Shown here in pieces: positions 35,280 through 47,071 of a stretch of DNA of 64,000 nt (position 1 is its first letter; every line of letters begins with the position of its first letter). The notes beneath the pieces were generated by a model. The model had not been told where the DNA came from. It searched no databases and saw only the letters and a list, made by a program, of their open reading frames with translations. Origin of the DNA: Populus alba (Eukaryota > Streptophyta > Magnoliopsida > Malpighiales > Salicaceae); assembly GCF_005239225.2 (NCBI RefSeq), contig NC_133285.1:504260-568259 (forward strand). The letters run 5' to 3'. Made by a program: the position numbers and the translations under genes.

Positions 35280-36418
35280 GAGGCCGATTCAACTTCGATT
35301 ATTAGGGCTTATTTCCCTTATTCGAAATGGGAAACTAATATGAGTAGGAAACCGAGAGGAAGGAGAAGTAGGGGAAGGGAGAAAAAGGGTGCTGTATTTT
35401 TTTTTTTTTAATATTATAATAAATATTTTGTAATTAAATAGTGGTACAATAGAAGAGAAACCAACAAGAAGAAGCAATCAAGAAAGGAGAGTGAAAATGA
35501 TCAGCAAAGGTAGAAAAGGTTGACCAAACCAAGATAGTCGTCATGGTTTTTTATTACAGTTATTTTTTTAACTTTCAGTTGACGACAGAAGGAGAGTGAA
35601 AACTATTTTCCCTTACAGGGTTTTAACTATGGTCAGTTCTGTGTTGTCGGAGTTTAGAAGCTGAACCTTGGGTCCCACTTAATTGGTGTCCGAAAACAGC
35701 CTGGATTCGTGGGAGTCTTGCCTGTTTATGGTTGAAACTGAACGATAAACTATAGTTGAAGGAGAAAATCTAAGCAACCACCATCTCTGCTTGATTAAGC
35801 AATAAGCGGGAAGATTGAAAAATCGTTGGTTTCTTTTTTCTTTTTTCAGCCTAATCTGAACGACTTTATCGCGTTTCTAAATTTGTTTGGATTTTAAGTG
35901 AGGATGTAAATTTTAATAATTAAAGGCTATTGAAATTCTGGCTCCGTTTACTGTAAATATTTAGAATGAATTACTCGTAATCTTTTTTAAACTGACTTTT
36001 AATTTTAAATGTTTTTCTTTAAAATCATAAAACTAGACTTAACTATTTTTTATTATCGTGTTAGAAGTAACTTTTAATCTAAACAGAGATGATTTATTTA
36101 TTCTAAACCAAAGACTTTCATGACATTCTAAGCTCGATCTCAAGATTTGTAAATCAGAACCATAGAACCATCCATCTTAAACAAAGTAGTTATTCCAATT
36201 TTTAATTTTTTTTATGGTGACGGGTGAATTGGATAATGTGTGATGGATATCCAGTTTGGATTGAGGACTAGATTAAGAATTAGGCAATAGTTGGAGGACT
36301 TGAAAAGTAATTGCAGAAGTAGACCTGTACAACCCTACAATCTTGTCTTTTAGGGGAGTACTTGCCTTTTGGTTTTGGATGATGAGGCCCTTGAGTTGCC
36401 ACGTTTGTGGGTTCTGGT

Positions 36419-37754
36419 AATTCTTGCAAGAATTTGAAATCTCGTGCTGATTACTGATTAGTCTTGCTCGTATAAAAAGGCTTAAGCCTACAGCTGCTTG
36501 GGCTTTGTTTCGTATTGCCACGTTGGAATAGTTTGTTTTTGTTTAGGTTCAATTGAAGGCCCGAAAAGCCTCGAACAAGAAACTGATGCGGGGCTGTAAT
36601 CTTTAAAGAAAATTATTGAATATACACAGCCATGGGATAACTAATAAAATCCTAAATAAATATATTATCCTTGCATTCTAATATAATTGCAGAATTGGAT
36701 CGGCGACTTGTCAATTGTCACCATGATAATGGGTATATATATAGAGCTTTCATGCAGGAGAATATGAACTGTCAGATAATCATTTGTTATAATTAGACTA
36801 TGTAAAACATTTAGCATATACGATCTACGAACGACCGTCCAAGGAAAAAAATGATGCTCCAAATAATTTTTTTTCCTGGCTTGTCTAATTAAGAGCATCA
36901 GCGACAGATGCACATACCCCAAGCTTTTTCTTATTTAAAGATATCATGAAGGGGAAATTAATGGGATGATCAATGTGATAACAAGGTAAAGAATTTCAAC
37001 TTTAAAAATTGGTTTCAATATTTTATAAATCGGATGCTGATACGAAGAAATCATGTGCTCATAATCGGATACTATGATATATTTTCTCTGTTAGTAAATG
37101 TCTTGAGACTGAAAATAATCTATAGCTAGGCATCTTGTACAGCTATGTACAATGTTGCGTATTACTCCTAGATAGATATGGTGGAGGGAGGACATCTTAA
37201 TTCACCATCCTTTGAAGTCAAAGCCTGGTTCAAACATGAGACATAAATCTTGAAGTGGAAAATGATTGAAAATTCCATCTTTGCCAAATGATAAATAATA
37301 AGGTGCTCATTTAGAAAAATATTGAGCAAAACGTGTTGCTCAAATAATGACAAGAGTCAGAATAGACTCTAGAGAGTAGATCCAAACACTGCTTTCAAGC
37401 ATCTATTATACAAGAGCTTGCAGGGACAAATTAATGGAGTTAACAAATATCTTCTGCATATTTCAAATGGGGATTTGCCTAATTATAAGATGAGTGATGA
37501 TTTCAATTTAACCTAGACGTACAGAGAGGTAGACTTAATATGATGCTCATATATATTGATACTAGCTATCATGCACAAGAAAAGTCTGCATTATTAAAAT
37601 TACATACAATGTCACACTAAAATATTACAAAGACATGTAGTGTGCTAAAACAAAACAAAAGAAAAAAAGTTCATTCAAAATTAAGAAATTCTATAAACGC
37701 ATGCTCTTGGAGGCGCTCTCGTTGAAGTTCCATGTGAGCTCGAAGTTGACTTTT
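36419..37754. repeat. 3'-flank module, downstream of copy F
   Basis: Module copy with the TATAAAAAGG stretch at about 36472. It includes the decayed plus-strand gene segment near 36880-37110 and a short insertion near 37300-37370 (AACGTGTTGCTCAAATAATGAC) also present at 48305. It then gives way to the 3' UTR of copy F. Confidence 0.7.
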
Positions 37755-38150
37755 TCAACAAGGAACTGTGATCTCACCTACATTTATGTGCGAGCCAAGA
37801 TTTCGCAGCTCCAACAAAGAAATCTCGAGACCTCCCAATAATCTCTTAGGAGAGAAATTCTTGAGACACGAATTTCATTGAAGGTCGAGATTTTGGATTT
37901 GAATGTAAGCAAGAACATATGAGACTTGTAATGGTACATATATTCTGTATGACAATCTCATTTGTTGGAGGTGGCAAACGACAATCTAACACTTCTTTCA
38001 GTATAATAGCCTGAGCAGATGATGATAGGATATCTCTCGGATGCCTTCCCATCAAAGTTTCAAGCGCCACAACTCCGAAGCTGTACACATCACATTTCTC
38101 TATCACCGCTATAGTATAAGCCGACTCTGTCCATATACAAAACGAAATTA

Positions 38151-38161
38151 GTGTGTGTGTG

Positions 38162-38216
<55 letters not shown>
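38151..38216. repeat. (GT)n(TA)n microsatellite
   Basis: GT repeats to 38170, followed by TA repeats, in the intron of F. It lies exactly where copy C has its TA run, and the large insertion starts here. Confidence 0.92.
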
Positions 38217-38220
<4 letters not shown>

Positions 38221-40731
38221 GAACTCTAAAAGGCGTGGGGAAAGCACTGTAGCTTCCCCACGCCTTTTAATTATACTTTTATATAATAATAATAATTATT
38301 ATTAATAATTATTATAATTATAATTATAATTATATTATTATATTATAATATATATTATTTTTCGTTTTTTTTTCTGTATTTGTTTTGGTTTATTATGCCT
38401 TTATGGGTTTTTTTTTGGCTTCTTTCTTAGTTTTTTCCTTTTCATTTTTTTTATTTAATTTAGTTTGTTAATTGATCCCGAGTTTGACGGGTTAACCTAG
38501 TTTGATGAGTTAACTAGATATTTTGTTTTTTTTTCTTTTTTGCTTTTTAATTAATTTTTTTCATTTAGTTTAGTTTGGTAATGTTAAATTTCTTTATATT
38601 TAATTATCAGACTTTCATGACACATATTCCAAACTTGACAAGTTAACCCAGTTAATTATGGGTTGACCCGTTAATTTTTTTTTTCTATTTAGTTATTAAA
38701 CTTTCATGACACGAATCTAAGGTTTGACGAGTTATCCTAGTTTGAAAGGTTAACCCAGTTAATTCAATTTTTTTTTCTTTTTCTTCATATGGTTTTTTTT
38801 CTTTGTTTTTTTATGACACGTATTCCAAGCTTGACAGGTTAACCCAGTTAATTATGGGTTGACCCGTTAATTTTTTTTCTCTATTTAGTTATTAAACTTT
38901 CATGACGCGAATCTAAGGTTTGACGGGTTATCCTAGTTTGAAAGGTTAACCCAGTTAATTCAATTTTTTTTTCTTTTTCTTCATTAGTTTTTTTCTTCAT
39001 ATGGTTTTTTTTTTCTTTGTTTTTTTTTTCTTTTTAATTATCACACTTTTATAACACGACCTTGCAACCAAACCCACATTCAAGGCTCTTGGGTCTGGTG
39101 TTACAAACAAACTCACTTAAACTTGAGTCATATAAGTTTAATATTATTATAAATATTACTCTTGGGTCAAGCATTGCAGATAGACCAAAGGCTCTTGAGT
39201 ATATCTTTGCAGAAAGACATAACACTTTTAGATCTTATCATTTTTTGATATTTTTTATGTAAGAAAAAAAAAATAACCTGTGGCGTATGCCTTTGTTTTG
39301 TTTTCTTATTTTTCCTTTTCCTTTTCAAGACTTACTATGGACTGCACAATGCAATCCATAGTTTGTTTGTTTTTTTTTTTGTAGTTTTTTTTTGTTTTTT
39401 CTTCTGTCGTATTTTCTTTTGTTTTTGGCTTCTTTTTTTTCGTAGCAGTTTTTCCTTCTTTTTTATTTTTAACGCGTGGGTTTTTCCACTGTAGTAGCTT
39501 TTTTTTTTTTCCTCGCTTTTGTTTCTTCTGTTTTTTACATATAATCTATCACTATGCACACAGTGAAACACTTGAAATTTTTTTTTTTCGTTTTTGTTTT
39601 CCTTTTTTTTTCGTTTTGCCCATGGTTTTTTTTTTTTTTTTTTTTCTTTGTGTTTTTTTTTCTTTTAATGAATTTTTTTGTTTAATTTATTTTGTTAATG
39701 TGAAAAAAAAAATTAATTTAGTTATCATACTTTCATTACACAGATCTCGGTTTTTTTTATATATTAAGTTGGTTGAGAACTTAGTTTTGCAGCTTTTTTT
39801 AAAAAAAAAAAAACATTATGGATTACTATAGTATTTTCCTTACATGATTTTTGTTTGGCTGCAGTGTTTCCCTCACATGTTTATTTTTTAAATTATCTTT
39901 GTTAAATTTATTTTTTAATATTGAGTTGGTTGAGAATTTAGCTTTAGCTTTAGCTTTCCCCATGTTTTTTCATTATAATTATTATTATATTGTATTATAT
40001 TATATGACTGTTTTTTTCTTTTGTTTTTTCTTTTTACTTTTTTTAATGAATTTTTTTTGTTTGATTTAGTTTGTTAATGTTTTTTTTTATTTAGTTATCA
40101 TATTTTCATGATATGAATCTCGGGTTTGATAGGTTAACCTGATTTGACAAGTTATTTTTTTTCATTTAGTTTAGTTTGTTAAAGTTAATTTTCTTTCTAT
40201 TTAATTATCAGACTTTCATGACACGTATCTTGGGCTTGACAGGTTAACTTGGTTTGATGGGTTAACCCGGTTAATTCTGGGTAAACCCGTCATTTTTTTT
40301 TTTCTATTTAGTGATCAAACTTTCATGACGCAAATCCCAGGTTTTACAGGTTAACCTGGTTTAAAGGGTTAACCCAATTAATTCAATTTCTTTTTCTTTT
40401 TCTTCATTAGTTTTTTTTTGTTGATTTTTTTTCTTTGTTTTTTTAATTAATCTATTTAATTATCACACTTTTATGACACGACCTTATAGCCAGACCCACA
40501 TCCAATATTCTTGAGTCCGGTGTTACAGTGAGACTTACTTAAACCTTGGGTCATGCAAGTTTAATTTTATTATTAATATTATAAATATTACTCTTAGGTC
40601 AGGCGTTGCAACTAAACCCAAAATTCTTGGGTATAACTTTGCAGAAAAACCCAAGATTTTTAAACTTTTATTTTTTTTAATATTTTTTATAAAAAAAAAG
40701 ACTTGCGGCATCGCGCGGGTATCAAAGCTAG
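38170..40731 (+). mobile_element. Helitron-like insertion in the intron of copy F
   Basis: The intron is expanded by about 2.56 kb. The right end reads ACTTGCGGCATCGCGCGGGT, ten more bases, then CTAG followed by T: a GC-rich palindrome shortly before CTAG, as in plant Helitrons. The left end reads TCTATATATA..TTAAAG, also Helitron-like, but it merges with the microsatellite so the exact start is uncertain. Inside are GGGTTAACC repeats and two copies of a TTGGGTCTGGTGTTACA-type unit (39090 and 40510). No RepHel coding sequence, so non-autonomous if the call is right. It may be two nested elements. Confidence 0.42.
38228..38270. repeat. Strong hairpin near the insertion's left end
   Basis: AAAAGGCGTGGGGAA and TTCCCCACGCCTTTT are perfect 15-base inverted arms around an 11-base loop. 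It is GC-rich in an AT-rich context. It may be a subterminal hairpin of the inserted element. Confidence 0.8.
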
Positions 40732-43165
40732 TGTATATATATATATATATATATATAAAGAGAGTTTGCTTTAGTTTTACAGTGCATGAGTGGTAAATAT
40801 GGATGTTAAGAAGAAATATTTTTACCTGGGGCAATGTATCCATAGGTACCAGCAAGTACAGTATGGTTGGACGAATCAGGATCGAGAAGTCTAGCCACAC
40901 CAAAATCAGCAACAAAAGACTTGGATTCTGAATTCAACAGAACATTGCTGCTTGATATGTCTCGATGAACAATTGGCGGGTTGCAATCATGATGCAAGTA
41001 AGATAATGCGTGAGCAATGTCTTTGATGATGCGTGCTCTTTTCATCCACTTCAATTCCACAGCTCCAACATCATTTCTCAAGGCACAAAACAAGCTTCCC
41101 TTTTCCATATACTCATAAACAAGAAACATGCAGCGCTGGTGCAAACAGAATCCATAAAGCTTTACAATGCTCCTATGACGTATTTGTGTGAGCACTTCCA
41201 CCTCATTTTTGAAACTCTTGTCAAAAGCCGGCTCCTCTGCCTCTCGACGATGAAGTTTCTTCAAGGCAACTAATTTCCCACTTGGAAGTTGTGCTCGGTA
41301 GACACTCCCATAACCACCGGTTCCGATACAATATCTGAGGTCAAAGTTCTCGGTTGTTGTAATGATGTCTTCGTATGCAATCGTCCCATCATAATTCCAT
41401 ACGGAAAACAAGTCTCCATTCTTTGATGATGCTGGCTCAAGTTGGGTAGCCTTGCGTCGAGACAGATAACAACATCCGAGGCACAAGAGACAAAGTGAAA
41501 TGGTGGTGATAGAAAGAAATATCTTGATGGAATGAATCCTTCTGTTGTCTTTTGAAGGTGGGGAGTAACTAGTTGGACAACGTGAGATATTAGTGTGTAA
41601 ATATTTGTTGCCCTCAAATACAGTATCTTGAAAAATTTCAGTATTGTTGGTTCTTTGGCTATCAAGAGAATAACAAGTGAAATACAGATCAAAGGGGGGT
41701 TGCCAAAGCGAGGGAACAAAGCCTGAGAGGTTATTGTAACGAAAATTCACATAGTTTAAAGAGGCCAAACCATATAGTTCGGAGGGTATCTCTTCACTTA
41801 AATTATTGAAGCTCAAATCTAGGTATGTCAATTCATTACAATACTTCAAAGATGAAGGGATGGGTCCATTGATTTGGTTGTGAGAGAGTAATAGAATTCT
41901 CAAACTAGTTAAACGGCTCATTGTAGTAGGAATCGAACCACTGATACTGTTTGAATCTAGATATAATTCTTTCAAATTTATCAAGTTCTGTAATTCCAAA
42001 GGGATGGATCCGTTGATTTGGTTGTGAGAGAGGTATAGCGCTGTCAAGTTTCTTAAATTACCAAATGAAAAAGGTATCAAACCAGTGATTTGGTTGTTGG
42101 AAAGATCTACAAAAATCAAATTGGATAAAAGATCCAATGTAGAAAGAATTGAACCAGCTAGGGTATTAAAGCCAAGAACTAAATCTTCAAGGTTCGTCAA
42201 ATTTCCTATTTGCAAAGGGATAGATCCATTGATTCTGTTAATAGAAAGATCTAGATTAGTCAAATCGGGTAAAAAACCTATCGTTGAAGGAATTGAACCA
42301 ACTATGATATTAGATCTAAGCTGCAAATCTTTTAGATTCATCAAATTTCCTATTTCTAAAGGGATGAATCCATTGATTGCGTTGCTAGAAAGGTTCAAAG
42401 ACCTCAACTTGGCTAACCTACCCCATGTGCGAGGGATTGAACCATTAAGTGTATTATGACTCACGTCCAAACTCTCTAGATTTTTCATGTTCCCTATTTC
42501 TCTTGGGAGGGCACCTTCGAGAATATTGTCATCCATATGTAAATGCGTTAGATTGTCCAAATGACACAGTGCCGAAGGGATTGGGCCGCTGAAGCCGTTA
42601 TCAGACAAGCTCAAAGTAACAAGATTTTTAAGATTGCCTAGTTCTGGAGGGATGGATTTGGTGAAATGATTGGAAGAAAAATCAAGCTGAACTAATCGGC
42701 TGAGATTTCCAAGTGAAGACGGTAAGTCACCTGCTAGATAATTTGAGGACAGGTCGAGGTATCTGAGTTGTGGGAGGATAGAAATTTGAGGCGGGATGCT
42801 CCCACTGAGCTCATGGTTGGCCAGGTGGAGACGGGCAAGGTTTGAGAAGCAAGAAAAGTTCATCTTTGCAAACTTATTTCCCACCTTGACGAGCTCCCAG
42901 TGATGCTTCCAGCCCGATCACAGACTATGCCAGTCCAGTTGCAGCGATGTGAGGTGAGGTTGCTGTAGTCACTCCACCATCCACTCTCAAGCAAAGCCTT
43001 GCCTTCTGATGCTAGCAAGGCCGAGTCATCAAGTGCAGCCACAGATACAAAAATACAGGACAAGAAAAATGAGATGCTTAAAATTGCAAGAAGTTTTGGC
43101 TCATAATCAATGGACGCCATGTTTGTGTCTAATGCTTCCCTTCAATGATAATGCTAAATTTATTA

Positions 43166-44744
43166 ACCACAGATACAAAAAAAAATGACTTGCGGCATCG
43201 CGTGAGTCATCTAACTAGCATATACTAAAAGGGATTAGTGTTTTACTGTGGATTGCACGATGCAATCCAGAGTAAAACACCGATACCTTAGGTTTTTTTT
43301 TTTCTTTCAAGTTGTCTTATTTTTTTTAGCTGTTTTTTTTTTATGCATTTCAAGATTATTTTTTTGCTTCTTTTTTTTTTTCTTTTAACAAAATTTTTTT
43401 GTTTAATTTAGTTTATTAATGTTAAATTTTTTTTATTTAGTTATCAAACTTTCATGAAACGTTTTATGGATTTAACGGGTTAACCTGATTTGACAAGTTA
43501 ACCCAGAATTATTTTTTTTGCTTTTTTTTTCTTTTTAATTACTTTTTTTTTGTTTAGTTTAGTTTGTTAATATTAAATTTCTTTCTATTTAGTTATCAGA
43601 CTTTCATGATAAATATCCCGAGTTTCACGGGTGAACCCAGTTAATTCTAGGTTGACCCGTTAATTTTTTTTTCATAATTTTTTTTTGTTTAATTTAGTTT
43701 GTTAATGTTAATTTTTTTTTTATTTAGTTATCAAACTTTTATAACACAGATCCCGAGTTTAACGGGTTAACATGATTTGACGAGTTAACCCAAATTTTTT
43801 TTCTTTTTAATTAATTTTTTTTTCATTTAGTTCAGTTTGTTAATGTTCACTTTTTTTTATTTAGTTATCAGACATTCATGACACGAACCCCGGGTTTAAC
43901 GGTTTAACCTGGTTTGACGAGTTAACCTGAATTTTTATTTTTTTTTGCTTTTTTTTCTTTTTAATTATTTTTTTCATATAGTTTAGTTTATTAATGTTAA
44001 GTTTCTTTCTATTTAGTTTTTTTTTTTTACTTCTTAGAGTTTTTTCTTTCGTTTTAATTAATTTTATTTAATTAATTTAGTTTATTAATATTAAATTTTT
44101 TTCTATGTAGTTCTCGATTGATGCCTTTAGTTTTTTTTTTATGCTTTTGATTATGGACTGCATAGTGCAATCCACAGTGAAAAGGCTGATGCCTTTTTTT
44201 TTTAATTAATTTTTTTTGTTTAATTTAAATTGTTAATGTTAAATTTTTTTATATTTAGTTATCAAACTTTCATGACACGAATTTCGGGTTAACCTAGTTT
44301 GACGAGTTAGCCCGATTAATTATGGGTTAACCCATTAATTTATTTTTTCCAATTTAGTTATCAAACTTTTACGACGCGAATCTAAGGTTTAACGAGTTAA
44401 CCCAATTAATGTATTTTTTTTTCTTTTTCTTCATTAGTTTTTTTTTCTTCCTGTTGGTTTTTTTTCTTTGTTTTTTTCTTTTTAATTAATCTATTTAATT
44501 ATCACACTTTTCTGATGCGATCTTGTAACCAGATCCACGTCCAATGCTATTGGGTCTGGTATTGTAGTCAAACTCACTTAAATTTAGGTCATGCAAGTTT
44601 AATGTTATTATTAATATTATAGATATTACTCTTGGGTTAGGCGTTGCAACCAAACATAAGACTTTTGGGTATAATTTTGTAGAAAGACCTAACACTTTTA
44701 AATCTTAGTTTTTTTTTTAAATGTAAAAAATAATTCACATTTGA
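43166..44744. repeat. GGGTTAACC-bearing repeats replacing the promoter of copy F
   Basis: Homology to the receptor 5' flank ends at about 43165. Then comes a Helitron-like end (CTTGCGGCATCGCG, then CTAG at 43215-43218) and a hairpin (43240-43278; GTTTTACTGTGGATTGCA facing TGCAATCCAGAGTAAAAC, one mismatch). After that come several GGGTTAACC units up to about 44420, closing with the TTGGGTCTGGTATTG..CTTAAATTTAGGTCATGC unit (44540-44700). No gene. Confidence 0.7.
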
Positions 44745-45886
44745 AATAGTATTATTCTATTTGAAATCCCACGCTGGTATAAGAAGGCTTAAGCCATCAG
44801 CTGCTTGGGCTTTGTTTCGTATACATGTTAGAATAGTTTGTTTTGGTTTCGGTTCAATTGAGGGCCCGCGAACAAGAAACTTATGCGGGGCTGTAATCAT
44901 TAAAGAAAATTATTGAATACACAGCCGTGAGATAATTAATAAAATCCTAAACAAATATATTAACCTTACATTCTAATTTAATAAATTTTTTTAACGAAAA
45001 TAAGCTCTCTATTTTTTCTGTCGTTAATAAGATATTATTTGAATTTTACCGGGATATTCTAAATGCCTTGTTTTATAATTAATGGGTTGCTACTGTAAGA
45101 AGTTAAAGTCAAGAAGGCTTTCATATTAGACCTAGACAACATTATTTTCTTAATTTTTCTTGTGTTTTCTACATGTATTTGGATTTTTTTTCTTTATTTT
45201 TTCTGGTTATTTTTAGAATTTTTATTTTCAGTAAAAATAAGTTGAATACTTATTTAAACAAGTTGTAATTTATTTTTATAACTAGTAGTATATAAACAAT
45301 TAAGTTGTGTTAGGCCTAGAAAACATTTATTTTTCTTGTAATTTATTTGATTATTATTGAGAATTATTTTGTCTTCATGTGATAAATTAGCTCTGGAGTA
45401 TCTCAAACCTTTAAAAAAAAAAAAAACAATTGTTTTCTTTTCAATCTTGTTCAGCTCCGTCAAGTTTTTTCTTAACTAGCCATTTACCATTGCTTTGATT
45501 TTGATTAGTATGTCATTATTTTAAAAATAAAAATTATTAAACACGTTTTTATATATTAAAACATAAATTTAACTGAATTCTAGTTATCATGTCCATGAAC
45601 ACCTTGTAATGTTTGATTACTATCGCCCCATTCTCCATTCCAGCAATAACTTAGACTTACTAGTAGTAATCTCATTGTTCTTAATTTCAGTGATGGTTTT
45701 TTATGTTTCGGTGATTCGTCCCTTTTAATCCTACTGTGATCTTTATCAGGTTACTTGTGAGCATGTTAATTTACCGAGGAAAGGTTTTGAAAATGAGGTT
45801 GTTTCACGGCTCGGAGGGGTGGTGCAGTGGTGAAGCATATGATAATAAGAGCCTGATGTTGTGTGCAGTGGTGAAGCATATGATAA
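44745..45886. repeat. 3'-flank module variant, duplicate of 26.2-27.35 kb
   Basis: Nearly the same as 26216-27330, including the first exon-like part of the decayed plus-strand gene (VTCEHVNLPRKGFENEVV, 45764 on). The second part of that gene is missing: at 45887 the sequence jumps into the kinase of copy G. A small tandem duplication (GTGCAGTGGTGAAGCATATGATAA twice, 45821 and 45862) marks the junction. Confidence 0.7.
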
Positions 45887-47071
45887 CAATATCTGAGGTC
45901 AAAGTTCTCGGTCGCTGGAATGATGTCTTCGTATGCAATCGTCCCATCATAATTCCATACGGAAAACAAGTCTCCATTCTTTAATGTTGTTGGCTCAGGT
46001 TGGGTAGCCTTGCATCGAGACAAATAATAACAACGTCCAAGACACAAGAGACAAAGTAAAATTGTGGTGATTGGAAGAAATTATCTTGATGGAATTAATT
46101 ATTCCGTTGTCTGTTGAAGGTAAAAAGTAGGTTTTTGAAGGTGGGGAGTAAAAAGATGAACAACATGAGAAATCAGGGTGTAAATCTTTGTTGCCCTCAA
46201 ATGTAGCAGCTATAAAAGTTGCAGAAACGTTGGTGATTTGCCCATGAACAAAATCACATGTGAAATAAAAATTAAAGGGCGATCGCCTAGGTAAGAGAAC
46301 AGAGCCTGAGAGATTATTGTAACTAAAATTCACATTGTAAAGAGTGCAAACCATTTAGTTCGGAGGGTATCTCTTCACTTAAATTATTGAAGCTCAAATC
46401 TAGGTAGACCAAATTATTTCAATGCTTCAAAGATGAAGGGATGTATCCGTTGATATGGTTGTGAGAGAGGTATAGAATTATTAAGTTTGTTAAATAGCCT
46501 AACGAAAAAGAAAAAAAATCAAAGATTTGGTTGTAGGAAAGATCTAGAAGAATCAAATTGAATAAAAGGCCCAAAGTTGAAAGAATCGAATCACTGATAT
46601 TGTTTGAACTCAAATATAATTCATCTAAATTTATCAAATTCTGTATTTCTAAAAGGATGAATCCGTTGATTTGGTTGTGAGAGAGGTCTAGCCTTGTCAA
46701 GCTTGTTAAATTGCCTAACGAAAAAGGAATCAAACCAGTGATTTGGTTCTGGGAAAGATCTAGAAGAATCAAATTGGATAAAAGGCTCAAAGTTGAAAGA
46801 ATCAAACCACTGATATTGTTTGAAATCAAATATAATTTCTCTAAATATGTCAAGTTCTGTATTTCTACAGGGATGGATCCGTTGATTTGGTTGTGAGAAA
46901 GGTCTAGTGTTGTCAAGCTTGTTAAATTGCCTAACAAAAAAGGAATCAAACTAGTGATTTTGTTCTGGGAAAGATCTAGAAGAATCAAATTGGATAAAAA
47001 ACTTAAAATTGAAGGAATTGAACAACTGATATTGTTTGAACTCAAATATAATTCATCCAAATTTGTCAAGT
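45887..47071 (-). pseudogene. MIK2-like receptor kinase, copy G, internal fragment
   Basis: It retains about nine LRRs (47071 to 46420), the juxtamembrane and membrane region, and the kinase start only as far as ENFDLRYC, just before the glycine loop. The 5' end stops at an LRR where GTCAAGTT runs into an intergenic repeat (ATTTGAAATGC). There is a stop at 46419 (LKH then TGA) and at least one frame change in the membrane segment (46000-46100). The catalytic kinase, exon 2, signal peptide and promoter are all missing. Dead remnant. Confidence 0.87.

Larger units (their letters stand above)
32265..36418. repeat. Captured EH-gene block, copy 1
   Basis: A block of about 4.15 kb nearly identical to 49155-53338. 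It begins GTTAAACAACTCGTAGCACC directly after the MIK2-like intron (GAAATTAATATATACA) and ends where the receptor 3'-flank module starts (ATTCTTGCAAGAATTTGAAATC). It contains the 3' exons of an EH-domain gene (next entry), about 0.9 kb of intron-like DNA, and at 35.2-36.4 kb sequence that looks like a 5' leader and upstream region on the minus strand. Confidence 0.8.
37755..43120 (-). pseudogene. MIK2-like LRR receptor kinase, copy F, frameshifted, with large intron insertion
   Basis: Exon 1 is 40826-43120 and exon 2 is 38126 down to the ancestral stop at 37755. The N-terminus ([10 protein letters not shown].., CNWTGIVC) is open to 42885, where a net loss of 13 bases against copy C breaks the frame. 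From MGNKFAKMNF on, about 16 LRRs, the membrane helix and an RD kinase are open. In exon 2 a two-base deletion near 37855 makes an early TAA at 37846-37848 just after FVSQEFLS, removing the last 30 or so residues but not the kinase core. The intron is 2.7 kb because of an insertion. Upstream, the conserved promoter is cut off 45 bases before the ATG by repeat DNA. Unlikely to be functional. Confidence 0.85.

Noticed and set aside
39335..40069. Frames rich in Lys or Phe in the 39-40 kb region
   Set aside because: Produced by poly-T and poly-A runs in repeat DNA.
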